A stretch of 64,000 bases of DNA, from assembly GCA_963931865.1 (NCBI GenBank), contig OZ007505.1, forward strand, positions 10,777,474 through 10,841,473. Reading direction: 5' to 3'. The DNA is from Axinella damicornis. Its lineage: Eukaryota > Porifera > Demospongiae > Axinellida > Axinellidae. Below the pieces are notes generated by a model. That model saw only the letters and a list, made by a program, of their open reading frames with translations. It had not been told where the DNA came from and searched no databases. A program made the position numbers and the translations under genes. Positions 29,930 through 39,288 of the stretch are shown one piece after another; the first letter of the stretch is position 1; every line of letters starts with the position of its first letter.

Positions 29930-31063
29930 TCAGTTCAATTGAGCGCCATCAGGTACTTGATCGGAGCTGGTGTTCTGCAGGGTCTCAGATGATTCTAGTG
30001 AGATAGGAATATCGGGAGTGACTGGTGGAGCAATCTCGACATCTGCAGGCTCTCTGTTGCTAGGAAGTTGGGCGGGCAGATCACCTGCAGACCCTGGTGT
30101 ACTGGTCTGTGGGTGATTGGGTTCACCATCACAGTATGAGAAGACTGGCTCTAGAGACCAGTTGGTTTGAAGTTTAACTGCGCTCCAGCTCAATGCTAGT
30201 TGGTCTAGGGCAGATTCGTCCGCAGAGATAACAAACCACCATTTAGCAACATGGGGTTTTGGTTGGTTTTCTGAATTTGCTCTGTGAGTTCCGGATCCAC
30301 TGAGACGATACTTACGCTTTACTTCTATGCCCTCATCAACCTTGCAAATGAGCCTGATAGTATTTTTCACAGCTGCCTCAGTCGTTGTTCTAAGGGTTCC
30401 CCAGACCTTCCTCTTTCCTTGTACCATCACCTTTGGCCTCCGCGAGGATTGCGCGTTGCTAGCCGCCTGCCTTGGGGCCACTTGCTTGTGGGAAGCATGG
30501 CTGTTATGTTTAGAGCCACTACTTTTGGATGACATATGTGCACCAGAACCCCCTTTGCCATTTGCCCCCTTCCTTCTACCCACCACCACATTCCAGGGTT
30601 GCTTGCTATTAGGACTCACTGCTCCCTTCTCCCTGACTCCACCTGCCACAGGACCAGAGCTGGTAGTAGAACAGTTGCACTCCTTTAGAAGCAATGCCAT
30701 CGACGCCTTGACTTCCAGCATTTCCTCCGTTAGTGACTGGTTGCTCTCCTGCAGGGCAGTCTTTGTGCTGGCTAGTTCGGTCTGGAGATTCTCAACCTCC
30801 AACTGTAGCTGCGAGACCAAAGCTCTGTGGGTTTTCAGCGAACAGAACATGCATACAAAGGGCTCTGCTCCCGCTGTTAGTTTCTCGTAGTGGTAGCGAG
30901 TGACCCCTGCACAATAGCGGTGTACAGAGCTGTTACACCCGCCCTCGCAGACCAGCACTTCATGACTCTCCTCCAGCTGGTCGTAGCACAAGTCACAGAC
31001 CTTCGGTGTCTTCGCACTGGCTCTGGTGCCGGCGGCCTTAGATTTCGACTTTGTAGGTGGCAT
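29930..31063 (-). CDS. LINE B ORF1: PHD-finger, coiled-coil protein, 377 aa
   Basis: After a basic N-terminus (residues 1-20, PTKSKSKAAG), Cys/His ligands CDLCYD, VLVCEGGC, HRYCAG and FVCMFC (about 23-78) form a PHD-like zinc finger. Residues about 80-125 are a coiled coil (LQLEVENLQTELASTKTAL). A basic Ser/Gly-rich linker and a C-terminal block with KYRLSGSG and LQTNWSLEPVF follow. CR1-type ORF1 proteins bind the element RNA as part of the RNP. The same layout occurs in broken form in LINE A. Confidence 0.85.
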   Translation of the reverse strand: MPPTKSKSKAAGTRASAKTPKVCDLCYDQLEESHEVLVCEGGCNSSVHRYCAGVTRYHYEKLTAGAEPFVCMFCSLKTHRALVSQLQLEVENLQTELASTKTALQESNQSLTEEMLEVKASMALLLKECNCSTTSSGPVAGGVREKGAVSPNSKQPWNVVVGRRKGANGKGGSGAHMSSKSSGSKHNSHASHKQVAPRQAASNAQSSRRPKVMVQGKRKVWGTLRTTTEAAVKNTIRLICKVDEGIEVKRKYRLSGSGTHRANSENQPKPHVAKWWFVISADESALDQLALSWSAVKLQTNWSLEPVFSYCDGEPNHPQTSTPGSAGDLPAQLPSNREPADVEIAPPVTPDIPISLESSETLQNTSSDQVPDGAQLN

Positions 31064-31167
31064 ACCACTCGCTAGCTATCAGACTATCAACGAACTTGAG
31101 AGGTTAGTTACTTTAGCTTCGACTTCGAGAGCGAAAAATCACGTTGCAGCTGGAGCCGCTACTGTAA

Positions 31168-31170
<3 letters not shown>

Positions 31171-31202
<32 letters not shown>
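31171..31202. repeat. Poly-T tract (32 T) at the 5' side of LINE B
   Basis: An uninterrupted T run at the junction between LINE B and the resumed LINE A coding sequence. A poly-A is normally at the 3' end of a LINE, so its place here is odd. Confidence 0.9.
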
Positions 31203-31205
<3 letters not shown>

Positions 31206-31365
31206 TATATGGATGAGTGTATACCGAAGAAAGTTCTTCCTCCTAAAAGACGCAATCTCCCTTGGCTAAACAAATCTTTAGTTCAGTCCATGCGCTAGCC
31301 TCGTACCCAGGCCACGAGGCTATCCATGCGCAGGCGCAACTGCCTTTTCAAAAGAGCTAAAAGGT
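31203..31365 (+). pseudogene. LINE A ORF2 linker segment, split by a 27-bp MITE
   Basis: It reads MDECIPKKVLPPKRRNLPWL then NKSLVQSMR, parallel to NLPWLNKHLLQSMRRRN in LINE B. After the MITE and its duplicated 9 bases it continues RRNCLFKRAKRS. It is then interrupted by a further insertion at about 31366. Confidence 0.85.
31296..31322. mobile_element. 27-bp minimal MITE of the TAGCCTCGTTCCCAGGC family
   Basis: TAGCCTCGTACCCAGGCC joins directly to ACGAGGCTA. It is flanked by tccatgcgc at 31287-31295 and 31323-31331, a perfect 9-bp target duplication. Removing the element and one duplicate restores the LINE A frame, which confirms the boundaries. Confidence 0.93.
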
Positions 31366-32255
31366 CTGCTCAGGGCCAGTAAGGACTGGGACCAGTGCTT
31401 TTGCAGCAAAATTTTGTGAATTTTGTATACACTATAAGGAAAGTGTAGACAGTGCATTGTCCCCAAACACCATCCTATTTGCAGCTCCGCCCCTTAACAA
31501 TACATGACGTCATAATTGGACACGCCCACCCACCTATTGTGGAAGTACGGCTTCTGTAGTGAGGCATACGCGAGGGTATAAAAGCGATTTTCCGGAATTT
31601 TTCCGCACCAGGTTTGGCCATCCTGATAGCATCATTGTGAAGCATAGGTAGCGCTCTAACTTTTCACCGAGGGAAATGTTGATAGCGACTCTCCTTCACT
31701 GCCTACTGCAAAAGTGCCACACCCCCCAAACCATGAAAGGTACAGATATCTACGGAAAGGAACGAGATGCAAACATTTCCCACGGTAGATTTATAGAAGG
31801 TAAGGAAACTTACTTCACCGATACATCGGCGTCCTCTGAAAGCACCGGCAAAAATTCCGGATAATAGCATCTCTGTTTCATGCGGCCGTTCAGCTCTGTA
31901 ACTGTCAGTGCACGTGCAATGCGGTAATAAACACAATTAAATCACATGACAATAGTGCATTACATCACTACATTGAAAGCGTTCTCTCGCGACCTCGAGT
32001 TCCAGAAGTCCAGGTACAGCTAAGACTGCATCCAAGAACACAAAGGACGTAGCGAAATCCACGGAGGCGCCTTGAGTATGCTATACGAACTGCTGATCAT
32101 CCACAACGTTTATATTAGTCGAGCTACATCCATGTGACTATCACAACATTCCGTTACGTAATTCATGTGAATAAGCTTTTGTGGTTACTACACACCGGCG
32201 CGCGCAGCCATTCAAGGTCCCAGCCCTTAAGTTGCTCGAGTGGATCTTCATTGCA
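31366..32255. mobile_element. 0.9-kb insertion in LINE A, weak TIRs
   Basis: The left edge has CCAGTAAGGACTGGGACC and the right edge GGTCCCAGCCCTTAAG, which are approximate inverse copies. Flanking TGCTCAGGG and TGCTCGAGT may be an imperfect 9-bp duplication. It separates LINE A KRAKRS from SQYKHAQNKVISQLR. No transposase is recognised; a TATAAAAGCG word occurs at about 31578. Confidence 0.5.
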
Positions 32256-33780
32256 TCACTCCCAATACAAACATGCTCAAAATAAAGTAATTTCCCAGCT
32301 ACGTCAAGCTAAGAAAAGATACTTTCGCAGACTTAATCCAAATCGTGCCAAGCAATTCTGGAAGACTGTCAAAGTCCTCAGTAACAACGATACCTCAGTT
32401 GGAGCATTAACACAACAATTCTCCCTGCTACTCTGATGTAGATAAAGCCAATGCACTCAATGCTTTCTTCTCCAGTTGTTTCAACCAGTTTGCCACCCTA
32501 TCTCCACTACAAACCCTACTACAGTCCCTGAGTGCCCACCTGCTATACTATGTACTGAGGCCGAGGTTTGTCAGTTACTCAAATCTATAGATTGCTCAAA
32601 AGCTAGTGGGCCAGACTGTATCTCAGCACGTATGTTGAAGTCTACAGCTAGTGCAATTGCACCCTCTGTCACCAAGTTGTTCAACTGTTCGATTAAGTGT
32701 GGTCACCCTCCTTCCGCCTGGAAATTTTCCTCTGTCGTTCCCATCCCCAAAGTGGCCAGGGCCCAAAGTACATCTGATTTCAGACCTATATCTCTCCTAT
32801 CTATCTTGAGTAAAGCCTTGGAACGCCATTTTTACAACCTCATAAGCAACCATCTCTTGATTAACTGTCCGCTGGCTGATTCCCAATGGGGATTTCAGCC
32901 AGGAAAGTCCACGGTGTCTGCACTTTTGCATACAACACATGATTGGCTCCATCAGCTTGAAATGGGAACAGAAATCGGTGCAATCTTCTTTGATTTCAAA
33001 AAGGCGTTCGATACTGTCCCTCGCTTACCTCTACTTGAAAAACTTGAACAGCTTGGTTTGGATCCCTGCATTGTTACATGGATTCACAACTACTTGGCTG
33101 AGAGACGCCAGGCTGTAGTCCTAAATGGTGCATCCTCCCAGTCAGCTCATGTGATCTCTGGTGTCCCGCAAGGCTCAATACTTGGCCCTCTTCTCTTTCT
33201 CATCTATATTGATGACATTACTCACGCGAACATCTCAGAGGCATCCAAGATTGCTCTTTATGCCGATGACATTTTGCTATACCGTCCTATATCCTCAAAG
33301 GAAGACTATGTGGCTCTTCAATCTGACATTGATGCCTTGAGTAATTGGACCACTCAAAATTTGACATTTAACACCACTAAATGCAAGTTCATGCTAATTT
33401 CCAGAAAGAGAAGTCATTATGTTCCAACCACTCCACTCTCTCTCAATGGATGCATCCTTGAAAAAGTACCATCTTTCAAATATCTGGGAATTATGATATC
33501 CTCTGACCTATCCTGGTCAGAACACATTCAGCGTGCATGTGGCAAGGCAAGAAAGATCGTTGGCCTTCTTTACAGGCGATACTACCATCATGCGGATAGC
33601 AGAACCCTACTCCAGCTGTATGTTTCCCTGGTCCGGCCCCATGTGGAATACGCTGCACCAGTGTGGGACCCACACTTGGCACAGGACATAAATATGCTCG
33701 AGATTGTGCAAAAGTTTGGTCTACGTGTCTGTTCAAAACAGTGGGACACTGGCTACAGTGAGCTCTTAAACGTGTACATA
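32255..33780 (+). pseudogene. LINE A ORF2, reverse transcriptase part
   Basis: A short frame (NKVISQLRQAKKRYF, then KQFWKTVKVL) shifts at about 32430 into a 444-codon frame with CSKASGPDCISARML, SDFRPISLLSILSKALE, QWGFQPGKSTVSALL, FFDFKKAFDTVPR, SGVPQGSILGPLLF and LYADDILLY. The catalytic YADD is intact, but the C-terminal 90 or so residues present in LINE B are missing, and the frame runs into unrelated DNA at about 33780. Confidence 0.88.
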
Positions 33781-33837
33781 TATAAAAAGCTACATGCAAG
33801 AGCTAGTTGAATATGCAACCATCATAAACAGCACATA

Positions 33838-33990
33838 CAACTTCAGTCAGGTACACATAGAGCAGTTTTTTGCTATTTGCTATTGTTTGACTCCATTTCG
33901 ATGGTTTTTGAGGGTCTATGTGGCGAGATTTCAATTTTTTTCTGGGTGACAGACAGACAACTGACAGACGGGCAAAACCGATTGCTTAAC
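33838..33990 (-). repeat. Dispersed repeat, copy 1 (AAGCAATCGGTTTTG family)
   Basis: This is the reverse complement of 53163-53350 and 53812-53955: CAGTCAGGTACA, AGAGCAGTTTTTTGCTATTT, TGACTCCATTT and CAGACAGAC words, ending GGCAAAACCGATTGCTTAA. It caps the truncated 3' end of LINE A. Confidence 0.8.
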
Positions 33991-33999
33991 AAAGTTTAT

Positions 34000-34324
34000 T
34001 CAAAATTCATATAGAGCACGACCCATAGGGCATTGGCCAGTATGTACATATACGAATAGACAAACACAACCGAGCTCAATATAAAGCGAAACATGACCTC
34101 ATTAATCCCTACCAGAGAGACCGAGAAAAAGGCACACACTCGCCATCTTGCACGTTGGCAAATGAGGGGAATATAGTTGAGCGAGCGAAGCTATACTTGT
34201 AAGTAATCTATTGTAACTTGTTCTCTTTCTTGAGTAGTCGTCCTTTGCTTGCTTGCTGGATATATTACTAGACTCAGCCTGTAGTACATGTAGCTTACTA
34301 TAGCTATTTTCTGGTGTCTGGAAA
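34000..34324. other. Intergenic, 3' flank of the secreted-protein gene
   Basis: No gene is seen. A short GAGCGAGCGAAGCT word at about 34176 recurs near 22180 and, inverted, near 45350. Confidence 0.4.
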
Positions 34325-34330
34325 TTTATT
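34325..34330 (-). terminator. Candidate poly(A) signal AATAAA for the secreted-protein gene
   Basis: TTTATT on plus reads AATAAA on minus, about 190 bases after the stop of the 34523-35452 gene. Confidence 0.4.
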
Positions 34331-34522
34331 GTGCATATAAAAATATTCCGCATAATCCTAACTTCGTAGCCTAAAACAACACTAAATTGCACCATAGATA
34401 ATACGGACGCAACCCTATATACACGTACGCTACTGTGATTTATATACGTAAACTATACGCTACAGCTAGCTAGATGCACTAAACACGTACATGAGATTGT
34501 GTATATACGACTTGCTGACAAG

Positions 34523-35452
34523 TTATTTAACGTAGAGCTCCATCACTTTGAAGGGGGTGTCGTCATCGTTAGTTCCCATATCACTGCAGATTCGCACTTC
34601 AATGTCGTCGCTTGTAGTAGCGGGTAGTCGTTTATAGAACCATGGAGGGGTATTGTGTGAGCAACAGGTGCTGGCTGACCCACAGTGCTGGCCATCCCAC
34701 AGGAGGTCATCAGCAAAGAATGTGCCTTTATAAGAACAACAGGTGCGGCTGGTCGCCGTTTCGCAAAAGTAGTCATTGCCGACGAACGATGGAGTGCTGT
34801 AAGTGACGGCAGTGTTGGAACAAGGGCAGAGTGAAGGATCGCCTGCACCAGTTGTATAGGTTTCTGAAGGAGTAGCAGCGAAGGACCAGATGTGCTGCCT
34901 GGGTGACCCGTAAGTGAGGCTTATTCCTTCCAAGTACCAGCTCTCAATTGATACCCCGTTTCTGAGAGCAGAGTAAAATGCAGCTGGGGAACCGACTTGG
35001 TACGCTATTATCCTCCCGCAAACCTGGTTGTATTGCATTCCATTTACTCCATACGTTACGGAGTCACAACTAGCGGTAGCAGTTTGCTGTCGCCCACAGG
35101 CTCTCACTGGACTTGTGTACTCTCTAAAACTACCAGGACACTGATGGCTGCTATTGGTTGCATTAACATACGCAACTCGTGCCCATCCAGCAGTACCACC
35201 GCAAGAGAAGTTGCTGCTGACATTAGAGATGTTACACCCTCTTAAAACTTCACTTGCGAGTAACATGCGTACATTTTCGTCAATCTCGGATCGGGTTTGT
35301 TCTGATTGGCATTCTGCACTGGTAGGCCCAGGATAGATGGTTGAACTGAGGCAACTGCCTACAGTGGTAGACTGCTGGCCTTCTGCTACAAGAAGACAGG
35401 TTAACACTATGAAAACTACACAGGTGTGATACTTCATTTCGAGCAACGTCAT
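34523..35452 (-). CDS. Secreted cysteine-rich protein, unknown function
   Basis: This is an intronless 309-codon gene. The second Met (residue 6, at 35437) heads a classic signal peptide, KYHTCVVFIVLTCLLVAEG, so 304 residues may be the true precursor. The mature part has about 20 Cys and several N-glycosylation sequons (NVSS, NFSC, NATNSS). Blocks GSPRQHIWSFAA, CPCSNTAV, PSFVGNDYFCE, LLWDGQHC and DDIEVRICSD look like a recurring extracellular family of sponge and cnidarian predicted proteins. I know of no assigned function. No transmembrane anchor is visible, so it is probably secreted. It sits alone between LINE A and the Gypsy element. A TA-rich region at about 35471-35500 could hold its promoter. 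Confidence 0.85.
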   Translation of the reverse strand: MTLLEMKYHTCVVFIVLTCLLVAEGQQSTTVGSCLSSTIYPGPTSAECQSEQTRSEIDENVRMLLASEVLRGCNISNVSSNFSCGGTAGWARVAYVNATNSSHQCPGSFREYTSPVRACGRQQTATASCDSVTYGVNGMQYNQVCGRIIAYQVGSPAAFYSALRNGVSIESWYLEGISLTYGSPRQHIWSFAATPSETYTTGAGDPSLCPCSNTAVTYSTPSFVGNDYFCETATSRTCCSYKGTFFADDLLWDGQHCGSASTCCSHNTPPWFYKRLPATTSDDIEVRICSDMGTNDDDTPFKVMELYVK

Positions 35453-35719
35453 GGGTGGTCCAGGGAAGCACTTTTTATTTATCTGGTGAGTGTATTATAG
35501 GATATATGCTGAGGTCATGATATGAATATATAATATTATTCACCCATTTCACATCATCCGTGCTGCAGAGCACAAGGAACATTCTATACTGATATATGAT
35601 ACCTCAATGGGAACTAGCTTAACGTTTTCATCTCCTATGAATTCAAGAAGCTAAATTCATATGGAATTTATAAGTTGTACATACAAAGGCATAAAATAAG
35701 TATTTTTGTCTTACTGCTG

Positions 35720-36100
35720 TATAACGGCAAAATTTTATGCCAAACTTGTCTTGCGGTATAATGTATGCTGAACTTGTCTTGCTGTATGCTGAAACGTCGT
35801 GCATAAAATTCCCTCGAGTACATTTTGCACAGTACATGTATCATAAAGGCAAAATTTTATGCCAACTGCTTTAATTAAAAAAGGTCTCCCCCTAATTGGG
35901 TTAAGACACACTCATTTTATGAGCCCAGTTTGAATGTGAAGGTTGGCATAAAATCTTCCCTTGGTGTTTCCACACAAAGGCGAAATTTTATGCCAACTGC
36001 TTTAATGAAAGGGTTTCACCCTATTTGGGCTAATGTAACTCATCTTGTGAGCCCTGTTTGAAAGCAGGTTGGAAGGGAAACTATGATGTAAAGGGTGTCC
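35720..36100. repeat. Tandem duplication, about 129-bp unit
   Basis: AAAGGCAAAATTTTATGCCAACTGC (spaced over two copies) begins at about 35847 and again at about 35976. Both are followed by a GGGTTAA/GGGCTAA word and TTATGAGCCCAGTTTGAA or TTGTGAGCCCTGTTTGAA. A partial third GGCAAAATTTTATGCCAAACT lies at about 35726. It lies just 5' of the Gypsy element. Confidence 0.75.
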
Positions 36101-36187
36101 CCAATTGGGTTAATTAAAGGGGCATACTATAACAGTTTGAATACAGGTCACATTGAATTGATTACAGCGAACAACATACTATATAGC

Positions 36188-36421
36188 TGTAGTATCTGTG
36201 ACTCGGAACTATTAGCACTCTAGGTGGTGACTCTTTACCAGTAGTTTGTACTCTAAGTGGTGATGTTGCTAATGTGCTACTTTGTTATGTCACTGTGTAT
36301 TTGTACCTTTGTTCTTGTAAGGCTTATATGTGACTTTGGTTTTGTATTTAAGTAGTCTTGTAGTTCTTGTAAGTCAGAATAAGAATTTGAGTGTTCCGTA
36401 AAAGCGTGCTAGTATACAACA
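36188..36421 (+). repeat. 5' LTR of the Gypsy element
   Basis: It begins TGTAGTATCTGTGACTC and ends TATACAACA, and is 234 bp. It differs from the 3' LTR at three bases. Pol II promoter activity is expected here, but no clear TATA box beyond GTATTTAAGTAG is seen. Confidence 0.95.
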
Positions 36422-36446
36422 AATTTGGCGACGAGGATTTAACACG

Positions 36447-37507
36447 ATGGCAGCTCACGGCAACATTGCGGAGTTTGACCGTAGAGCAGAGGACTGGGCG
36501 GCGTATTGTGAACGCCTTGAGCAATATTTTCTTGCTAATGACGTAGGGGATGCCGACAAACAGCGGGCCATACTACTGAGTGTATGCGGCGCGGGCACCT
36601 ACCAGCTCATTCGGAACCTGGCAGCCCCAGCAAGGCCGTCGGAGAAATCATTCGAAGACATTGTAAAGCTGGTCCAGGAGCATCATAACCCTCCCCCGTC
36701 GGCCATTATCCAGCGTTATCGTTTCCACTCCAGATCGCAAAAAGAGGGCGAATCCATTGCGGAGTTCGTTGCTGAACTAAGGAAGCTCTCCGAGCACTGT
36801 CAGTTCAAAGATGCTCTCGACGCGATGTTGCGTGATCGCGTGGTTTGCGGAGTCCGGGATGCGAGGGTCCAACGTACCCTTCTGGCCAAGCCAGACCTCA
36901 CGTTCAAGATGGCTTTCACACTCGCTCAAGCAGCAGAAGTGGCCGAGCAGAACGCAAAGGACCTCCAGAAGTCGCACGCTACGATCGCGCCAGTGCACGC
37001 AGTACAGAAGCAGCAAAGCAAGCCAGTGGGGCGTAACTGCTATCGCTGTGGAGGCAAACACGCCGCAGACACCTGTCGTTTCAAGGACACAGAGTGTCAT
37101 TTCTGCCACAAAAGGGACACATCGCCAAGGTCTGCCGTACCAAGCTGCAAGGAGACGCGCACGCCGGCGCAGCCGGAACACGTCATCATCGACAGAACGC
37201 CGCGCGCCGCGGCACGAATCGGAAGTCTAGTTCTCAACACAATTTGCAAGCGGAAGAACTCGAGGAAGGAGTGGCTGATTCCACTTACAACATGTTCGCA
37301 GTGACAGGCGAGAGCAGCAAGACGGAACCAATGAAGGTGACAGTTCAGGCCAGCGGTGCAAACCTCGAGATGGAGGTGGACACTGGAGCTGCTAGCACTG
37401 TTATTAGTGATGCGACACTAAGTTCCAGCAGCTGTGGCCAAAGGGTCAAGGCCCATCACTGTACCCTACAGGGAAGAGGCTGTGCACCTACACAAGAGAA
37501 CCGTTGA
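36447..37507 (+). pseudogene. Gypsy gag and protease, one frameshift
   Basis: Gag opens with ATG 26 bases after the LTR. Capsid-like residues 1-190 are followed by two zinc knuckles (CYRCGGKHAADTC and CHFCHK...). The frame shifts near 37115 in an AAAAGGGAC context, so the second knuckle and the protease continue in the next frame (to 37507). The protease has the MEVDTGAASTVI active-site block. The shift could be programmed, but the first frame runs on without the expected end, so I treat it as a break. Confidence 0.85.
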
Positions 37508-39288
37508 AGGTTAGAGGTGCCACCACAGTCTCTGTGCACTACCAGGGCCAAACAGCAGAGCTTGAACTGGTGGTGGTGGCGGGTGCAGGACCCAGCCTAC
37601 TGGGACGAAATAGGTTGCAGAAGATCAGACTGGACTGGCAGAGCCTGAACCAGATACGACCAGCTGAGAACCTGCAGCATCTATTGAAGCGACATGCCGA
37701 AATCTTCAGTGATGAACTTGGGCTGGTGGCAGCTGCCCCAGCCAAGATCCATGTAGATCCATCGGCACAACCTCGATTTTGCAAGGCTCGTACAGTCCCC
37801 TATGCCCTCAAAGAGAAGGTGGAGCGAGAACTTGAGCGACTGGAGAGCACTGGAATCATCAGTCCCGTACAGTTCTCAGACTGGGCAGCCCCAATCGTTC
37901 CGGTGGTAAAGACAGATGGAACCATCCGTGTGTGTGGTGACTATAAGGTCACAATTAACCAGGCTGCCAAGGTAGACTCCTACCCCCTACCGAGAATCAA
38001 CGACCTTCTGGCGTCCATGGGTGGAGGAAAGTCATTCACCAAACTACACCTCGCCCATGCGTACCAACAAATCCCCCTGGATGAGGACTCAAAGCAGTAC
38101 ACAGTGCTGAACACCCACAAGGGCCTCTACCAGTACAACAGGCTACCATTCGGAGTGGCCTCAGCCCCGTCAATATTCCAGCGTACGATGGAGGGCATCT
38201 TACGAGGTATCCCAAATGTGTGCGTCTACATAGATGATATCCTTATTACAGGAGAGTCGGAGCAGGAGCACCTCAAGACATTGGACAAGGTCCTAACTAG
38301 GCTAGGAGAGGCTGGCCTGAAGCTGAAGCGGCAAAAGTGCTTCTTCATGCAGTCGTCTGTGGAGTACTTAGGCCACACCATCTCCGCTGAAGGCCTGAGA
38401 CCAACCCAGGAGAAAGTACGGGCTGTGACTGAAGCTCCTAACCCACGGAGTGTGTCCCAGCTACGATCATTCCTCGGTTTGGTGAACTATTACCAGAAAT
38501 TCCTGCCGAATCTCTCCAGCACCCTTGCCCCACTCCACCGGTTACTCCGGAAGAACAGTACCTGGACTTGGGGGCCCGAACAGCAGAAAGCTTTCAAGGA
38601 AGCCAAATCGCAGCTGACATCATCCTGCCTGCTGGTGCACTTCGACCCTGATCGAGAGTTGATTCTGGCCTGCGATGCCTCCCCTTATGGGGTGGGAGCT
38701 GTGCTCTCCCATCGGATGGATGACGGGTCTGAGAAGCCCATAGCATTTGCTTCCCGCTCTCTCGCCCCGGCAGAGAAGAGATACGCACAACTGGATAAGG
38801 AGGGTCTGGCCATAGTGTTTGGTGTCAGGAAGTTCCACCAATACTTGCTTGGTCGACATTTTACGATCCTATCCGATCATAAGCCATTGGAACATTTGTT
38901 CAGCGAAACACGTCCAGTTCCAGCCATGGCCTCAGCGAGAATCCAGAGATGGGCACTGACATTGAGTGCCTACGACTACTCAATCAGCTACAAGCCTGGT
39001 GCCGACCACATCAATGCAGATGTCCTCAGCAGGCTACCACTCCCCGAGGCACCCTCGGACATTCCCATTCCCGGAGAAACTATCCTCCTGTTGGACACAC
39101 TTCAAGGGCCGGTGACTGCCACCCAGATCAAGCATTGGACGGATCGTGATCCCCTGTTGTCTTCAGTGAGGAAGATGGTACTGCAAGGCTGGCATTTCTC
39201 CAATGATGAACAGCTCCGCCCCTTCAGTCATCGGAAGGATGAACTGAGTGTACAAGATGGTTGCATCCTATGGGGAAGCCGGGTATAG
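37504..39288 (+). CDS. Gypsy pol: reverse transcriptase and RNase H, 594 aa
   Basis: The frame covers the end of protease (VVAGAGPSLLGR), RT (residues about 95-270) with APIVPVVKTDGTIRVCGDY, LPFGVASAPSIFQ and VYIDDILITG (YIDD at about 242-245), then RNase H (about 390-510) with LACDASPYGVGAVL and LSDHKPLEHL. At residue 182 (38047-38049) motif A reads KLHLAHAY, with His in the position of the first catalytic Asp, so this copy should lack polymerase activity. The ATG at 37504 overlaps the upstream stop, so the natural start is by readthrough or shift. The frame ends prematurely at a frameshift near 39285. Confidence 0.93.
   Translation: MKVRGATTVSVHYQGQTAELELVVVAGAGPSLLGRNRLQKIRLDWQSLNQIRPAENLQHLLKRHAEIFSDELGLVAAAPAKIHVDPSAQPRFCKARTVPYALKEKVERELERLESTGIISPVQFSDWAAPIVPVVKTDGTIRVCGDYKVTINQAAKVDSYPLPRINDLLASMGGGKSFTKLHLAHAYQQIPLDEDSKQYTVLNTHKGLYQYNRLPFGVASAPSIFQRTMEGILRGIPNVCVYIDDILITGESEQEHLKTLDKVLTRLGEAGLKLKRQKCFFMQSSVEYLGHTISAEGLRPTQEKVRAVTEAPNPRSVSQLRSFLGLVNYYQKFLPNLSSTLAPLHRLLRKNSTWTWGPEQQKAFKEAKSQLTSSCLLVHFDPDRELILACDASPYGVGAVLSHRMDDGSEKPIAFASRSLAPAEKRYAQLDKEGLAIVFGVRKFHQYLLGRHFTILSDHKPLEHLFSETRPVPAMASARIQRWALTLSAYDYSISYKPGADHINADVLSRLPLPEAPSDIPIPGETILLLDTLQGPVTATQIKHWTDRDPLLSSVRKMVLQGWHFSNDEQLRPFSHRKDELSVQDGCILWGSRV

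Larger units (their letters stand above)
26994..31202 (-). mobile_element. CR1-like LINE B, near-complete, inserted in LINE A
   Basis: It runs on minus from a 5' end near 31170 to a 3' tail at 26994-27020 made of CAAAAAAA units (TTTTTTTG on plus). Short similar sequences, ATCATGGAT on the left and TATATGGAT on the right, flank it and may be a target duplication. A 32-T run (31171-31202) at its 5' side is unusual. Both ORFs are open. Confidence 0.9.
25017..33790 (+). mobile_element. CR1-like LINE A, old and split by three insertions
   Basis: The plus-strand pieces are ORF1 remnant 25072-26100, endonuclease part 26100-26993, linker 31203-31365 and RT 32255-33780. Reading resumes in register of content at each break: ...MSIM, then MDECIPKKVLP across the LINE B insertion, and SMR then RRN across the 27-bp MITE. 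It is the same family as LINE B, which supplies an intact reference for order. The 3' end is cut off at about 33780 and followed by another repeat (33838-33990). Confidence 0.85.

Noticed and set aside
37094..37140. Programmed frameshift between Gypsy gag and protease
   Set aside because: The context AAAAGGGAC is not a clear slippery site, the upstream frame runs on past the zinc knuckle, and other breaks exist in the same copy. Decay is simpler.
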